DNA of 52,661 bases from JBILCM01 sp044353165 (GCA_044353165.1 JBILCM010000009.1:1-52661); one strand, 5' to 3'; positions 1-8,799 are shown, counted from the stretch's first letter. Notes: generated from the letters alone by a model not told the origin. Numbers and translations: made by a program.

Positions 1-244
1 ACACACCGCGCTGTCCGTAATACATCGCTTCTATCGATGCATCGTCCCCAAGCATCGTAATGACGACATCGGCTTCTCTGGCCACATCCGCCGCTGTATC
101 GGCCACAACCGCACCAAGGGGCGCGAGCTCATCCGCTTTGTTACGCGTTCGGTTATGTACAATCAATTCGAATCCTTTGCGAAGTAAATTTTGTGCCATC
201 GGCATACCCATCGTGCCTAAACCGATAAACCCGATCTTGCTCAT
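1..244 (-). CDS. 3-hydroxyisobutyrate dehydrogenase-family oxidoreductase (partial, 5' end only)
   Basis: The reverse strand reads from ATG at 244 to the window edge, giving the first 81 residues. They begin MSKIGFIGLGTMGMPMAQNL, the Rossmann GxGxxG motif and the FIGLGxMGxPMAxNL signature of the 3-hydroxyisobutyrate / 6-phosphogluconate dehydrogenase superfamily (GarR, MmsB, GlxR). VIVHNRTRNKA-type and VVITMLGDD-type segments follow as in the family. A GGGGGT ribosome site sits just upstream of the ATG. Family members reduce or oxidise short beta-hydroxy acids with NAD(P). The catalytic lysine region lies outside the window, so the substrate cannot be assigned. The gene is divergent from pgi. 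Confidence 0.85.
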   Translation of the reverse strand, partial: MSKIGFIGLGTMGMPMAQNLLRKGFELIVHNRTRNKADELAPLGAVVADTAADVAREADVVITMLGDDASIEAMYYGQRGV

Positions 245-391
245 GAGAGCCACCCCCATTGTAGTATAACGTTTATTCTACCACCTTGACGGGTGATGTC
301 GCGAGTCGCCCGCCCGGCGATTTTATAAGGCTTGCAAACCTACATGTACTTAAGTATCCTTGTTACATATATTTGCGGAGGTGCGATTGTG

Positions 392-1750
392 ATGAAATAT
401 CCTGTTTCATATGACTACCGTCCTGCGTTACCGTTCTTGCAGCAGCATGAGGTGGATTACAGCGCGGCTGCTGTTCGCACCGCGCATGAGATGCTCCATG
501 CCCGCTCCGGTGCCGGTAGCGACTATCTCGGTTGGGTGACGTTGCCCACGCAATACGACAAAGCGGAATTCGCCCGCATCAAACAAGCGGCACAGCGCAT
601 TCGCAGTGATTCCGAGGCGCTGGTCATTATCGGTATCGGCGGATCATACTTGGGCGCACGCGCTGCCATTGAGATGCTGACCCACCCGTTCAGTGCGTAT
701 TTATCGCAGCAAGAGCGGCAAGGACCGAACATTTTCTATGCGGGGAACCACATCTCTTCTACATACATGGCGCAATTGTTGCAAGCTTTAGAAGGTAAGG
801 ACTTCTCTGTGAATGTCATCTCCAAATCAGGGACAACGACGGAACCCGCTGTCGCGTTCCGCATCCTTAAAGGCGAGCTTGAGCGCAAATACGGCAAGGA
901 TGGAGCGCGCCAACGTATTTATGCGACAACGGATGCGAAGCAAGGTGCACTCAAACAACTGGCCGATACCCAAGGGTATGCATCGTTCGTCATTCCAGAT
1001 GACGTGGGCGGCCGTTACTCCGTGCTGACCGCTGTGGGCTTGTTGCCGATTGCTGTAGCTGGCGTCGACATTGACGCGATGATGGCTGGCGCGCAAGATG
1101 CGCAAGAACGATATGCGAATCCGCTCCTCGAACACAATGCCAGTTACCAATATGCTGCCGTTCGCAACGCGCTCCATAAGAAAGGGAAAGCGATTGAGAT
1201 TCTGGTGAACTATGAACCCAGCTTGCATTACGTCTCGGAATGGTGGAAGCAGCTGTTCGGTGAGAGTGAAGGCAAGGATGGCAAAGGGATATTCCCCGCG
1301 GCAGTCGATTTCAGCACCGATCTGCACTCGATGGGGCAATTCATTCAAGAAGGGACACGCAATGTGTTCGAAACGGTGATCCAAGTCGAACAAGCTACGA
1401 TGGAGCTTGCCGTGCCCGATGATCCGCAGGATGCTGACGGGTTGCAATTTTTGAGCGGCAAGACGATGCAATTCATAAATCAGAAAGCGTTCCAAGGCAC
1501 ATTGCTCGCGCATACAGACGGCGGCGTGCCCAATACGATCATTACTTTGCCTGAGTTAAGTCCTTATACATTCGGACATCTCGTGTATTTTTTCGAGAAG
1601 GCGTGCGGTATCAGCGGTTATATGCTCGGTGTGAATCCGTTCGATCAACCGGGTGTTGAGGCTTATAAGAAGAATATGTTCGCGCTGCTCGGTAAACCGG
1701 GCTTCGAAGCCGCGAGAGCAGAGCTTGAAGCGCGGTTGCGTGGCATGTGA
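392..1750 (+). CDS. pgi: Glucose-6-phosphate isomerase
   Basis: Interconverts glucose 6-phosphate and fructose 6-phosphate in the cytosol (glycolysis and gluconeogenesis). The protein is 452 residues, close to the 450 of the Bacillus enzyme. It shows the sugar-phosphate loop IGIGGSYLGARAA near residue 80, the family signature DVGGRYSVLTAVGLLP near 205 and the C-terminal NPFDQPGVEAYKKNMF motif. The frame is open back to a TTG at 332, but GGAGGT at 377-382 points to ATG 392 (or the GTG three bases earlier). The 3' end overlaps the next start codon (GTG inside ATGTGA), so the two genes are probably translationally coupled. Confidence 0.96.
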   Translation: MKYPVSYDYRPALPFLQQHEVDYSAAAVRTAHEMLHARSGAGSDYLGWVTLPTQYDKAEFARIKQAAQRIRSDSEALVIIGIGGSYLGARAAIEMLTHPFSAYLSQQERQGPNIFYAGNHISSTYMAQLLQALEGKDFSVNVISKSGTTTEPAVAFRILKGELERKYGKDGARQRIYATTDAKQGALKQLADTQGYASFVIPDDVGGRYSVLTAVGLLPIAVAGVDIDAMMAGAQDAQERYANPLLEHNASYQYAAVRNALHKKGKAIEILVNYEPSLHYVSEWWKQLFGESEGKDGKGIFPAAVDFSTDLHSMGQFIQEGTRNVFETVIQVEQATMELAVPDDPQDADGLQFLSGKTMQFINQKAFQGTLLAHTDGGVPNTIITLPELSPYTFGHLVYFFEKACGISGYMLGVNPFDQPGVEAYKKNMFALLGKPGFEAARAELEARLRGM

Positions 1751-2442
1751 ATGCGATGACGCAACAACCCTCCTACTACCGAACGGTTCGCGCTCAAGGG
1801 GAAGCGGAGATCGTCGTGAAGCGCTCTCGGTTCATCGGCCATGCGAAGCGTGTGGAGACGGAAGCGGAAGCGGTCGCTTTCATCGAAGCGATCCGGTCAC
1901 GCCATAAACAAGCCACGCACCATTGTTATGCCTATGTAACGGTGACAGATGGGTCCGTTCCATGCCAGAAAGCTTCGGATGATGGAGAGCCAAGCGGCAC
2001 GGCGGGGAAGCCGATCCTGGATGTCATCAGACATCAACAACTAGAGCACGTTGCGATCGTGGTCACCCGTTATTACGGCGGCACCATGCTCGGTGCAGGG
2101 GGGTTGATTCGCGCTTACACCGAAGGGGCGACTGTAGGTTTGGCTGCGGCAGGCGTCGTCTTCTGTGTGTTACATGTTCCACTCACCGTGACGGTCGATT
2201 ATTCATGGTTCGGGAAGTTAGAGAACGAACTGAGAGCACAAGCGATCATGTTCGATCAAGTCGAGTTCACAAACCAAGTGACCTTGCGTTGCTTGCCGCT
2301 CGCTGCAGAAGCGGAGCGTGTCCGGCTGTGGTTGACCGATCTTACCGCCGCGCAAGCTCAGATCGAAGTGATGTCAGCACTGTACCTAGAAATGACACAA
2401 TTCCATGGAGGAGAACGCATTACTTATGAACAAACCGAATGA
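1747..2442 (+). CDS. yigZ: YigZ / IMPACT family protein (UPF0029 plus DUF1949)
   Basis: A 231-residue protein of the conserved YigZ/YvyE family. The N-terminal UPF0029 domain is seen in SRFIGHAKRVETEAEAVAFI, SDDGEPSGTAGKPILDVI and VTRYYGGTMLGAGGLIRAY. The C-terminal ~80 residues fit DUF1949. The eukaryotic relative IMPACT regulates GCN2; the bacterial role is not settled, though a nucleic-acid or translation link has been suggested. The GTG start overlaps the pgi stop by four bases and the 3' end overlaps guaA by 17 bases, so pgi, this gene and guaA probably form one transcript. Confidence 0.9.
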   Translation: MNAMTQQPSYYRTVRAQGEAEIVVKRSRFIGHAKRVETEAEAVAFIEAIRSRHKQATHHCYAYVTVTDGSVPCQKASDDGEPSGTAGKPILDVIRHQQLEHVAIVVTRYYGGTMLGAGGLIRAYTEGATVGLAAAGVVFCVLHVPLTVTVDYSWFGKLENELRAQAIMFDQVEFTNQVTLRCLPLAAEAERVRLWLTDLTAAQAQIEVMSALYLEMTQFHGGERITYEQTE

Positions 2443-3964
2443 AATGATCATTGTGTTGGATTTTGGCGGACAATACAATCAGTTGATCGCACGCCGAATT
2501 CGCGACTTAGGTGTCTATAGCGAATTATTGCCTTACCAAACGAGCATCGAGCGAATCCGCGCATTAGCCCCGAAGGGAATCGTATTCTCAGGTGGGCCTG
2601 CCAGTGTATATGAGGAGAAGTCACCGCTCGTAGACCCGCAAATTTATAATCTTGGGGTACCGATTCTAGGCATCTGCTACGGCATGCAAATGATGAGCCA
2701 CCAATTGCAAGGGAAAGTGGAACGCGCGGCCAAAAGGGAATACGGCAAAGCGGTCGTGCGTTTCGAACAAGGCAGTGTGTTAAATAGCGGGCTGTCATCC
2801 GAGCAACAAGTATGGATGAGCCATAGTGATCTTGTGATCGAACCGCCTGTTGGATTTCAGGTGGACGCAAGCACCGATCATGCACCGATTGCGGCGATGA
2901 GCCATCGGGAACGCAATTTGTATGCGGTGCAATTTCATCCTGAGGTACGCCACTCGGTGTATGGGAACGAGATGCTGCGTAATTTCCTCTTCGAAGTTTG
3001 CGGTTGTGAAGGGGACTGGAGCATGACCACGTTCATCGACGATACGATCCGTGACATTCGTGAACAAGTGGGCGATAAGAAGGTGTTGTGCGCCTTGTCT
3101 GGAGGGGTCGATTCTTCAGTTGTCGCCATGCTGATCCACAAAGCGATTGGCGACCGACTCACCTGCATGTTCATCGATCACGGCCTCCTGCGCAAAGGGG
3201 AAGCCGAGAGTGTGATGGAGACGTTCGTTGGGAAATTCGACATGAAGGTTGTCAAGATTGATGCGCGCGAACGATTCCTTGGGAAATTGGCAGGCATCGA
3301 AGATCCGGAAGAGAAACGTAAACGGATCGGCAACGAATTTATTTATGTATTCCAAGAAGAGTCCACGAAATTCGACGACTTCGATTTCTTGGCACAAGGT
3401 ACACTGTATACGGATATTGTGGAGAGTGGCACCGCGACAGCGCAGACGATCAAGTCGCATCATAACGTCGGCGGATTGCCTAAAGATATGAAATTCAAGC
3501 TCGTGGAACCATTGAAGGCGCTCTTTAAAGATGAAGTTCGCAAAGTGGGCGAGGAGTGTGGCTTGCCGCCTGCAATCGTCTGGCGTCAACCGTTCCCGGG
3601 GCCGGGGCTCGCGATTCGGGTGCTTGGCGAGGTAACTGAGGATAAACTCGAGATCGTGCGTGAATCCGATGCCATCTTGCGTGAAGAAATCGCGCTTGCG
3701 GGTCTCGAACGGGAAGTGTGGCAATATTTCACGGCGCTGCCGAACATGAAGAGCGTTGGTGTGATGGGCGATGCGCGGACGTATGCGTATACGGTAGGCA
3801 TACGCGCTGTCACCTCGATCGACGGCATGACGGCCGACTGGGCACGCATCCCCTGGGACGTACTGGAGAAAATTTCGACGCGTATCGTGAACGAAGTGGC
3901 CCACGTGAACCGAGTCGTCTATGATATCACTTCCAAGCCGCCAGCGACGATCGAGTGGGAATAA
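2426..3964 (+). CDS. guaA: GMP synthase (glutamine-hydrolysing)
   Basis: Converts XMP, glutamine and ATP to GMP. The protein is 512 residues (513 in B. subtilis). The class I glutaminase half has Cys84 in GICYGMQ and His171/Glu173 in QFHPE. The ATP-pyrophosphatase P-loop SGGVDSS is at 225-231, and the C-terminal dimerisation part has RQPFPGPGLAIRV. An upstream in-frame ATG exists at 2405, but GGAGGAG at 2407-2413 overlaps it and serves the ATG at 2426. The gene sits next to the purine operon as in Bacillus, but no riboswitch is visible in front of it because the region upstream is coding. Confidence 0.97.
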   Translation: MNKPNEMIIVLDFGGQYNQLIARRIRDLGVYSELLPYQTSIERIRALAPKGIVFSGGPASVYEEKSPLVDPQIYNLGVPILGICYGMQMMSHQLQGKVERAAKREYGKAVVRFEQGSVLNSGLSSEQQVWMSHSDLVIEPPVGFQVDASTDHAPIAAMSHRERNLYAVQFHPEVRHSVYGNEMLRNFLFEVCGCEGDWSMTTFIDDTIRDIREQVGDKKVLCALSGGVDSSVVAMLIHKAIGDRLTCMFIDHGLLRKGEAESVMETFVGKFDMKVVKIDARERFLGKLAGIEDPEEKRKRIGNEFIYVFQEESTKFDDFDFLAQGTLYTDIVESGTATAQTIKSHHNVGGLPKDMKFKLVEPLKALFKDEVRKVGEECGLPPAIVWRQPFPGPGLAIRVLGEVTEDKLEIVRESDAILREEIALAGLEREVWQYFTALPNMKSVGVMGDARTYAYTVGIRAVTSIDGMTADWARIPWDVLEKISTRIVNEVAHVNRVVYDITSKPPATIEWE

Positions 3965-3983
3965 TTCCGTCATTGGAATTATT
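3960..3983. terminator. Hairpin between convergent guaA and the 90-aa gene (weak terminator candidate)
   Basis: A nine-base inverted repeat AATAATTCC / GGAATTATT (3960-3968 and 3975-3983) with a six-base loop. The guaA stop codon lies inside the left arm. No T-run follows on either strand, so termination would be weak. It is the only structure between the two convergent 3' ends. Confidence 0.45.
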
Positions 3984-3986
3984 ACG

Positions 3987-4259
3987 TCAAGGTTGGCGGA
4001 ATGCGCCGCATGACAAGCACTGATCGACATTCACCCAAGTCGGATGGCCATGGGTGGGCGTCCTGGCGCAGAGGATCGGCTTGGATACGCTCGGATCGGG
4101 TTGAATCATAATGCACGAGCGGCATGATTCAACCAGCGCAACGGTCATACGATGAATGATTTTGCGCATAGCATCGAGATCTTCTTCAATAAAATCTTCC
4201 GGTAAAACGAAAAGAGAATGGTTGAATAGGGAAGCAGTCGTTGGATTCAACTGTTGCAT
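3987..4259 (-). CDS. Hypothetical small protein, Cys-containing
   Basis: I do not recognise the 90-residue product. It begins MQQLNPTTASLFNHSLFVLP, has an acidic middle and several cysteines (SCRSC in the middle, CLSCG near the C-terminus) that could bind a metal or form disulfides. The reading frame extends to a GTG at 4268, but GAAGGGG at 4268-4274 places the start at the ATG of 4259 with eight bases of spacing. It is convergent with guaA and divergent from the purine operon. A good ribosome site and a filled gap between genes support it being real; no homolog was checked. Confidence 0.6.
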   Translation of the reverse strand: MQQLNPTTASLFNHSLFVLPEDFIEEDLDAMRKIIHRMTVALVESCRSCIMIQPDPSVSKPILCARTPTHGHPTWVNVDQCLSCGAFRQP

Positions 4260-4325
4260 GATGAACACCCCTTCTTGAATGGACGGATGCTTTAGATCTG
4301 CACAGTGTTCTCTTGTCTTCTCCGG

Positions 4326-4347
4326 TCATTCATCAATGGATGAATGA
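4326..4347. repeat. Perfect inverted repeat in the divergent region upstream of purE
   Basis: TCATTCATC (4326-4334) and GATGAATGA (4339-4347) pair perfectly around the four-base loop AATG. It lies in the 5' leader of the reverse-strand 90-aa gene, about 70 bases from its start, and 75 bases upstream of the first PurBox. It could be an operator or an RNA hairpin for that gene. Confidence 0.5.
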
Positions 4348-4421
4348 TTGTCTCTCTTGCTAAAGATTACCATAAAATGATGAGAAATACACACATTTTT
4401 TGCAATTTGCAAATGGCAATT

Positions 4422-4465
4422 AAATCCGAACTATAGTAGTTACATTATCTTGAACGTTCGTTTTT
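4422..4465 (+). promoter_or_regulatory. PurR-binding PurBox pair upstream of purE
   Basis: AAATCCGAACTAT at 4422-4434 matches the Bacillus PurBox consensus AWWWCCGAACWWT at every position. A second, inverted and less perfect box is AACGTTCGTTTTT at 4453-4465. The pair sits as a divergent tandem 18 bases apart, directly upstream of the -35. In Bacillus PurR binds such pairs and represses; PRPP releases it. That the same control acts here is inference from the site match. Confidence 0.85.
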
Positions 4466-4469
4466 AACA

Positions 4470-4499
4470 TTGACATTGCCATGTAAGCATTGGTAGACT
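4470..4499 (+). promoter_or_regulatory. Promoter of the purine operon
   Basis: TTGACA at 4470-4475 and TAGACT at 4494-4499 are 18 bases apart, with TGG just before the -10 (extended -10 form, TGn). The start of transcription would be near 4506, leaving a leader of about 108 bases. Confidence 0.75.
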
Positions 4500-4536
4500 G
4501 TGTTTAACAACAATAAATGACAAACGATGTCGAATC

Positions 4537-4575
4537 ATGTCCCGGAGCACGCCAAAGCCTGGACATTTGTTTTCT
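4537..4575 (+). promoter_or_regulatory. Leader hairpin with T-rich tail before purE (attenuator candidate)
   Basis: ATGTCCCGG (4537-4545) pairs with CCTGGACAT (4558-4566) with one mismatch around a 12-base loop, and is followed by TTGTTTTCT. Upstream, ACAAACGATGT (4521-4531) could pair instead with ACATTTGT (4563-4570), which would undo the hairpin. This has the layout of a transcription attenuator, but I do not see the conserved core of the purine (G-box) riboswitch. Weak evidence, structure only. Confidence 0.4.
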
Positions 4576-4613
4576 AAATTATCGAGCAGGTTACAGCAAA
4601 GGATGTGTAGCGC

Positions 4614-5105
4614 GTGGATTCCCCCATCGTGGGCGTCATTATGGGCAGTAAATCGGATTGGGAAACGATGAAACTCGCATGTGATGCCTTGGATTCGATC
4701 GGCATTGCGTATGAGAAACAAGTGATTTCAGCTCATCGTACGCCGGATGCGATGTTTCACTATGCACAGACCGCGCGTGCGCGCGGGTTGAAAGTCATTA
4801 TTGCAGGTGCTGGCGGCGCAGCTCATCTTCCCGGCATGGTTGCTGCGAAGACGGAGTTGCCAGTCATTGGAGTGCCTGTGAAGTCATCTGCGCTCAGCGG
4901 GTTGGATTCGCTCTTGTCCATTGTACAGATGCCTGCAGGTGTGCCCGTGGCGACTGTGGCTATTGGTCCGGCAGGGGCAACGAATGCAGGTCTCCTGGCT
5001 GCACAAATCATCGGCGCTTTCGATGCACAGATCGCTTCGAAACTGGCCGCAAGACGTGAACGGACACGTACGGAAGTCGAAGCCGGCAAGGATCAATTCC
5101 CTTAG
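4614..5105 (+). CDS. purE: N5-carboxyaminoimidazole ribonucleotide mutase
   Basis: Converts N5-CAIR to CAIR, step six of IMP synthesis by the PurK/PurE route. The protein is 163 residues, normal for the class I enzyme. It shows GSKSDWETM at 11-19, the SAHRTPD motif with His41 and Arg42, and GAGGAAHLPGM. The start is GTG 4614 with AAAGGATG upstream. It is the first gene of the operon and its stop is immediately followed by the purK region. Confidence 0.96.
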   Translation: MDSPIVGVIMGSKSDWETMKLACDALDSIGIAYEKQVISAHRTPDAMFHYAQTARARGLKVIIAGAGGAAHLPGMVAAKTELPVIGVPVKSSALSGLDSLLSIVQMPAGVPVATVAIGPAGATNAGLLAAQIIGAFDAQIASKLAARRERTRTEVEAGKDQFP

Positions 5106-5120
5106 ATGGAGATAAACACG

Positions 5121-6317
5121 GTGAATATTTTAAGACAACAACCACGGTTTCTGCCCGGGGCTACCATCGGCGTGCTCGGCGGTGGTCAATTGGGTCGCAT
5201 GTTAGCATTAACGGGGCGCGCTATGGGATATCGGTTCGTGACATTGGATCCCACACCCGATTCGCCATGCGGACAAGTGTGCGATCGACAGATCGTAGCC
5301 AGTTATGCTGATGATCAAGCGGCATTGGAGCTCGCCGCGATGGCCGATGTTATTACGTATGAGTTTGAGAATGTCAACGCCGGTGTTGCTGCCGCGCTTG
5401 AGCAAGCTTCGTTCGTGCCGCAGGGGAGCGCGTTGCTTCGAACGACCCAACATCGGCTTCGCGAGAAAGCCGCCATTGAGGCGGCGGGTGTATCCGTTGC
5501 GCCGTATCGTCCGATCGCGACACTCGCTCAACTGCGAGAAACTTTCGCCGAATTCGGGAATGCTTGCGTGCTCAAGACGGCCACAGGCGGCTACGATGGC
5601 AAAGGGCAATTCGTTATTCGTCAGCCCTCCCAACTGATTGAGGCATTCACGGCGCTTGGAGCGGGCAATGTTGAGCTCGTGGCGGAACAATATATCGCCT
5701 TCGACTGTGAATTGTCTGTGATCGCGGCTCGCGGCATGGACGGCGAAGTACGGACGTTCCCGCCCGCGGTGAACGTGCATGTGAACAGCATTCTGCACAC
5801 GTCGGTTGTGTCGGGTGCATCGGCAGAATCTACAGGATCTGCTTGGCTGCCACCGGATGTCACTGCGCGAGCCCAGGCTATGGCACGTCAAATTGCCGAT
5901 TCGTTGCAAGTGGTGGGGCTCATCGCGGTTGAGATGTTCTTGACGCATGATGGGCAACTGTTGGTGAACGAGTTGGCGCCACGGCCCCATAACTCGGGTC
6001 ATTATACGATGGATGCGTGCAATGTATCGCAATTTGAATTGCATCTGCGTGCGGTGTGCGGCTTGCCGTTACCCGAACCGAAGTTACTAATGCCTGTCGT
6101 GATGGTGAATGTGCTTGGTGAGCACATGGAACCGCTACACCGCTGGATCGAAAGTGGCGGTGAACGCGCGTTGCCTGAAGGCATCACGGCGAAAATACAC
6201 CTGTATGGGAAAGCAGAATCAAAAATAGGCCGCAAAATGGGGCATCTCAATTTGTTGGCGACGGACGTCGAACGGGCGTTACAATGGGTGCAACAGTCCG
6301 GGATTTGGAATCAATAA
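5121..6317 (+). CDS. purK: N5-carboxyaminoimidazole ribonucleotide synthase
   Basis: ATP-grasp enzyme that carboxylates AIR with bicarbonate and ATP to N5-CAIR, feeding PurE. It has the N-terminal pre-ATP-grasp loop TIGVLGGGQLGRMLA, then ATGGYDGKGQ in the ATP-grasp fold and EMFLTHDGQLLVNELAPRPHN in the metal/ATP site. The frame is open from an ATG at 5106 that touches the purE stop. GGAG at 5108-5111 overlaps that ATG and better serves GTG 5121, giving 398 residues. Confidence 0.95.
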   Translation: MNILRQQPRFLPGATIGVLGGGQLGRMLALTGRAMGYRFVTLDPTPDSPCGQVCDRQIVASYADDQAALELAAMADVITYEFENVNAGVAAALEQASFVPQGSALLRTTQHRLREKAAIEAAGVSVAPYRPIATLAQLRETFAEFGNACVLKTATGGYDGKGQFVIRQPSQLIEAFTALGAGNVELVAEQYIAFDCELSVIAARGMDGEVRTFPPAVNVHVNSILHTSVVSGASAESTGSAWLPPDVTARAQAMARQIADSLQVVGLIAVEMFLTHDGQLLVNELAPRPHNSGHYTMDACNVSQFELHLRAVCGLPLPEPKLLMPVVMVNVLGEHMEPLHRWIESGGERALPEGITAKIHLYGKAESKIGRKMGHLNLLATDVERALQWVQQSGIWNQ

Positions 6318-6333
6318 ACGGGGGAACGCAAGC

Positions 6334-7629
6334 ATGATCGAACGATATACCCGGCCGGAGATGGCCGCGATTTGGACAGAGGAGAACAAATTCCAGGCTT
6401 GGTTGGAAGTTGAGTTGGCCGCCTGTGAAGCGTGGAGCGAGCTTGGCATCATTCCTAAGGAGGATGTTGCGGCGCTTCGAGCGCATGCGAGCTTCAAGAT
6501 TGATCGCATCTATGAGATTGAACAAGAGACGCGCCACGATGTGATCGCCTTCACACGCGCCGTATCGGAAACCGTCGGCCCCGAGCGCAAGTGGGTGCAT
6601 TACGGTCTCACCTCTACCGATGTCGTAGATACGGCACTCGGTTATTTGTTATTGCAAGCGAACCGCATTCTAGAGGCGGACATTGTCAAATTTATCGATA
6701 TCCTGAAGACACAAGCGATCCAATACAAAGATACCGCGATGATGGGACGCACCCACGGTGTGCATGCGGAACCGACAACGTTCGGATTGAAGCTGGCGCT
6801 CTGGTACGAAGAGATGAAGCGCAACTTGGATCGATTCCGCCATGCAGCAGCAGGTGTGCAATTTGGCAAAATGTCCGGCGCTGTCGGCACGTATGCCAAC
6901 ATCGATCCTTTCGTAGAGACGTATGTGTGTAAGCGTCTGGGGATCGGCGCTGCGCCCATCTCCACCCAAACATTGCAGCGCGATCGACACGCTGAATATA
7001 TGGCTACGCTCGCTCTCATCGCCACGTCGCTTGATAAATTCGCTACTGAAATCCGCGCGTTGCAAAAATCAGAGTTTCGTGAGGTGGAAGAACCGTTCGC
7101 CAAAGGGCAGAAAGGCTCCTCCGCCATGCCCCACAAGCGCAATCCGATCGGCTGCGAGAATATATCCGGTCTTGCACGCGTCATCCGCGGGCACATGATT
7201 TCGGCATATGAGAATGTGCCGTTGTGGCACGAGCGGGACATCAGCCACTCTTCTGTCGAACGCATCATCCTTCCCGATGCCACGATGCTCCTCAACTATA
7301 TGTTCCACCGATTTGGGAATATTATGAACAACCTGACCGTGTTCCCTGACAATATGAAGCGGAATATGGAGCGTACGTACGGGGTTCCTTTCTCGGGGCG
7401 CGTACTCACGAAATTGATTGATAAAGGCTGGTCGCGCGAACAAGCTTACGACACGGTGCAACCCCGGGCCATGCAAGCTTGGGAAGAACAACGCCAATTC
7501 CGTTCCATCGTTGAGCACACGCCAGAAATTACGACCGTGCTGACCGCGGAGGAAATCGCGGATTGCTTCAACCCAAGCTGGCATTTGAAACATGTCGATA
7601 CGATCTTTCGCCGACTGGAGTTGATCTAG
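6334..7629 (+). CDS. purB: Adenylosuccinate lyase
   Basis: Eliminates fumarate from SAICAR (IMP synthesis) and from adenylosuccinate (AMP synthesis). The protein is 431 residues, the size of the Bacillus enzyme. It shows GLTSTDVVDT near 91-100, the catalytic His141 in GRTHGVHAEP and the fumarase/aspartase superfamily signature SSAMPHKRNP at 262-271. The ATG follows GGGGGAA. It lies 16 bases after purK. Confidence 0.97.
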   Translation: MIERYTRPEMAAIWTEENKFQAWLEVELAACEAWSELGIIPKEDVAALRAHASFKIDRIYEIEQETRHDVIAFTRAVSETVGPERKWVHYGLTSTDVVDTALGYLLLQANRILEADIVKFIDILKTQAIQYKDTAMMGRTHGVHAEPTTFGLKLALWYEEMKRNLDRFRHAAAGVQFGKMSGAVGTYANIDPFVETYVCKRLGIGAAPISTQTLQRDRHAEYMATLALIATSLDKFATEIRALQKSEFREVEEPFAKGQKGSSAMPHKRNPIGCENISGLARVIRGHMISAYENVPLWHERDISHSSVERIILPDATMLLNYMFHRFGNIMNNLTVFPDNMKRNMERTYGVPFSGRVLTKLIDKGWSREQAYDTVQPRAMQAWEEQRQFRSIVEHTPEITTVLTAEEIADCFNPSWHLKHVDTIFRRLELI

Positions 7630-7641
7630 GGGGTGGGTACT

Positions 7642-8553
7642 ATGAGCAGCAACAACGCATTATCGACCGCCGTCCCTTACGTCCAAGCTCCGCTCGTGTA
7701 CAAAGGAAAAGTCAGAGAGCTTTATGATCTCGGGGAGCAGCTGTTGATTGTGGTCACAGACCGGATCTCCGCATTCGATTATATTTTGCAACCGGCGGTA
7801 CCGGACAAAGGCAATATCCTGAACCGTCTGAGTGTTCATTGGTTTCATGCCACGCGCGATATCGTGCCGAACCATCTCATTCATGCGGATGTCAACAAAC
7901 TGGGCGCGATCATTACGGACAAAGACTTGCTGCGCGACCGCATCATGGTGACGAAGAAAGCGCGGCGCATTGATATCGAGTGCGTCGTCCGGGGGTACTT
8001 GACCGGAGGCGGCTGGCGGCAATATCAGCGCACCGGAGAAGTGAACGGAATTGCGCTTGCGCCAGGCACACGCAAGAATGCGCAACTGCCATCGCCCATC
8101 TTCACCCCTGCTGCGAAGAATGATGTCGGACACGATGAAGATATCAGCTTTGATGCGATGCAACAACTCGTCGGGAAAGAGATCGCTAGGAAGCTGCAAG
8201 AAGTCAGTCTGCAATTGTATAATTTCGCCCATGCAGCTTTGCGGGAGAAGGGCATCATCCTCGCCGATTGCAAATTTGAATTCGGCTTGTTGGATGGGGA
8301 ACTGATTCTGATCGATGAGTTGTTCACACCGGATTCATCGCGATTCTGGGCCGAAGAAAACTACGCGCTTGATATCGAGATTGATTCCATGGACAAAGAA
8401 CCGGTCCGCACGTATTTGGCGAATTCGGATTGGGATAAAGTGAGTGAACCGGGTCCGTTGCCTGCCCACGTGGTCGAAGCGACCACGGAGCGGTATCGCG
8501 ATATTTATCAACGCATTACGATTGAACAATCAGGGGGCAGATCGAATCCATGA
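7642..8553 (+). CDS. purC: SAICAR synthase (phosphoribosylaminoimidazole-succinocarboxamide synthase)
   Basis: Joins aspartate to CAIR with ATP. The protein is 303 residues, slightly longer than the usual 240-300. Motifs: YKGKVRELYDLGEQLLIV at the start, VTDRISAFDY, VVRGYLTGGGW and IDELFTPDSSRFW. An in-frame GTG at 7633 is available, but AGGGGGTG overlaps it and the purB stop, so ATG 7642 is preferred. Its stop overlaps the purS start (ATGA). Confidence 0.96.
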   Translation: MSSNNALSTAVPYVQAPLVYKGKVRELYDLGEQLLIVVTDRISAFDYILQPAVPDKGNILNRLSVHWFHATRDIVPNHLIHADVNKLGAIITDKDLLRDRIMVTKKARRIDIECVVRGYLTGGGWRQYQRTGEVNGIALAPGTRKNAQLPSPIFTPAAKNDVGHDEDISFDAMQQLVGKEIARKLQEVSLQLYNFAHAALREKGIILADCKFEFGLLDGELILIDELFTPDSSRFWAEENYALDIEIDSMDKEPVRTYLANSDWDKVSEPGPLPAHVVEATTERYRDIYQRITIEQSGGRSNP

Positions 8554-8795
8554 AAGCGACCGTCTACGTAACTGTGAAACAGAATGTACTTGATCCGCAA
8601 GGAAAAGCCGTGCAAGGGGCGCTCCATTCACTTGGCTTCAACGAAGTGGGCGAAGTGCGCATTGGCAAATATATGGAGTTGACGCTCGACACGAATGATC
8701 GGAACGCGGCGGAGGAACGTGTGCGCACGATGTGCGAGAAATTGCTCGCCAATACCGTCATTGAGGATTATCGATACGAACTGAAAGGGGAGTAA
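8550..8795 (+). CDS. purS: FGAM synthase subunit PurS
   Basis: Small subunit (81 residues) of the Gram-positive FGAM synthase complex PurS-PurQ-PurL, which shuttles ammonia from PurQ to PurL. The sequence KATVYVTVKQNVLDPQGKAV and EVRIGKYMELTLD is typical. The ATG lies in the ATGA overlap with purC and uses GGGGG in the purC tail as ribosome site. Confidence 0.95.
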   Translation: MKATVYVTVKQNVLDPQGKAVQGALHSLGFNEVGEVRIGKYMELTLDTNDRNAAEERVRTMCEKLLANTVIEDYRYELKGE

Positions 8796-8799
8796 TACG

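Noticed and set aside
827..1513. A 228-codon reverse-strand frame opposite pgi
   Set aside because: It is antisense to a clearly conserved gene, has no ribosome site and resembles no family; a by-product of codon bias.
4500..4613. Purine (G-box) riboswitch before purE
   Set aside because: The leader is short and I do not find the conserved loop and junction bases of that riboswitch.
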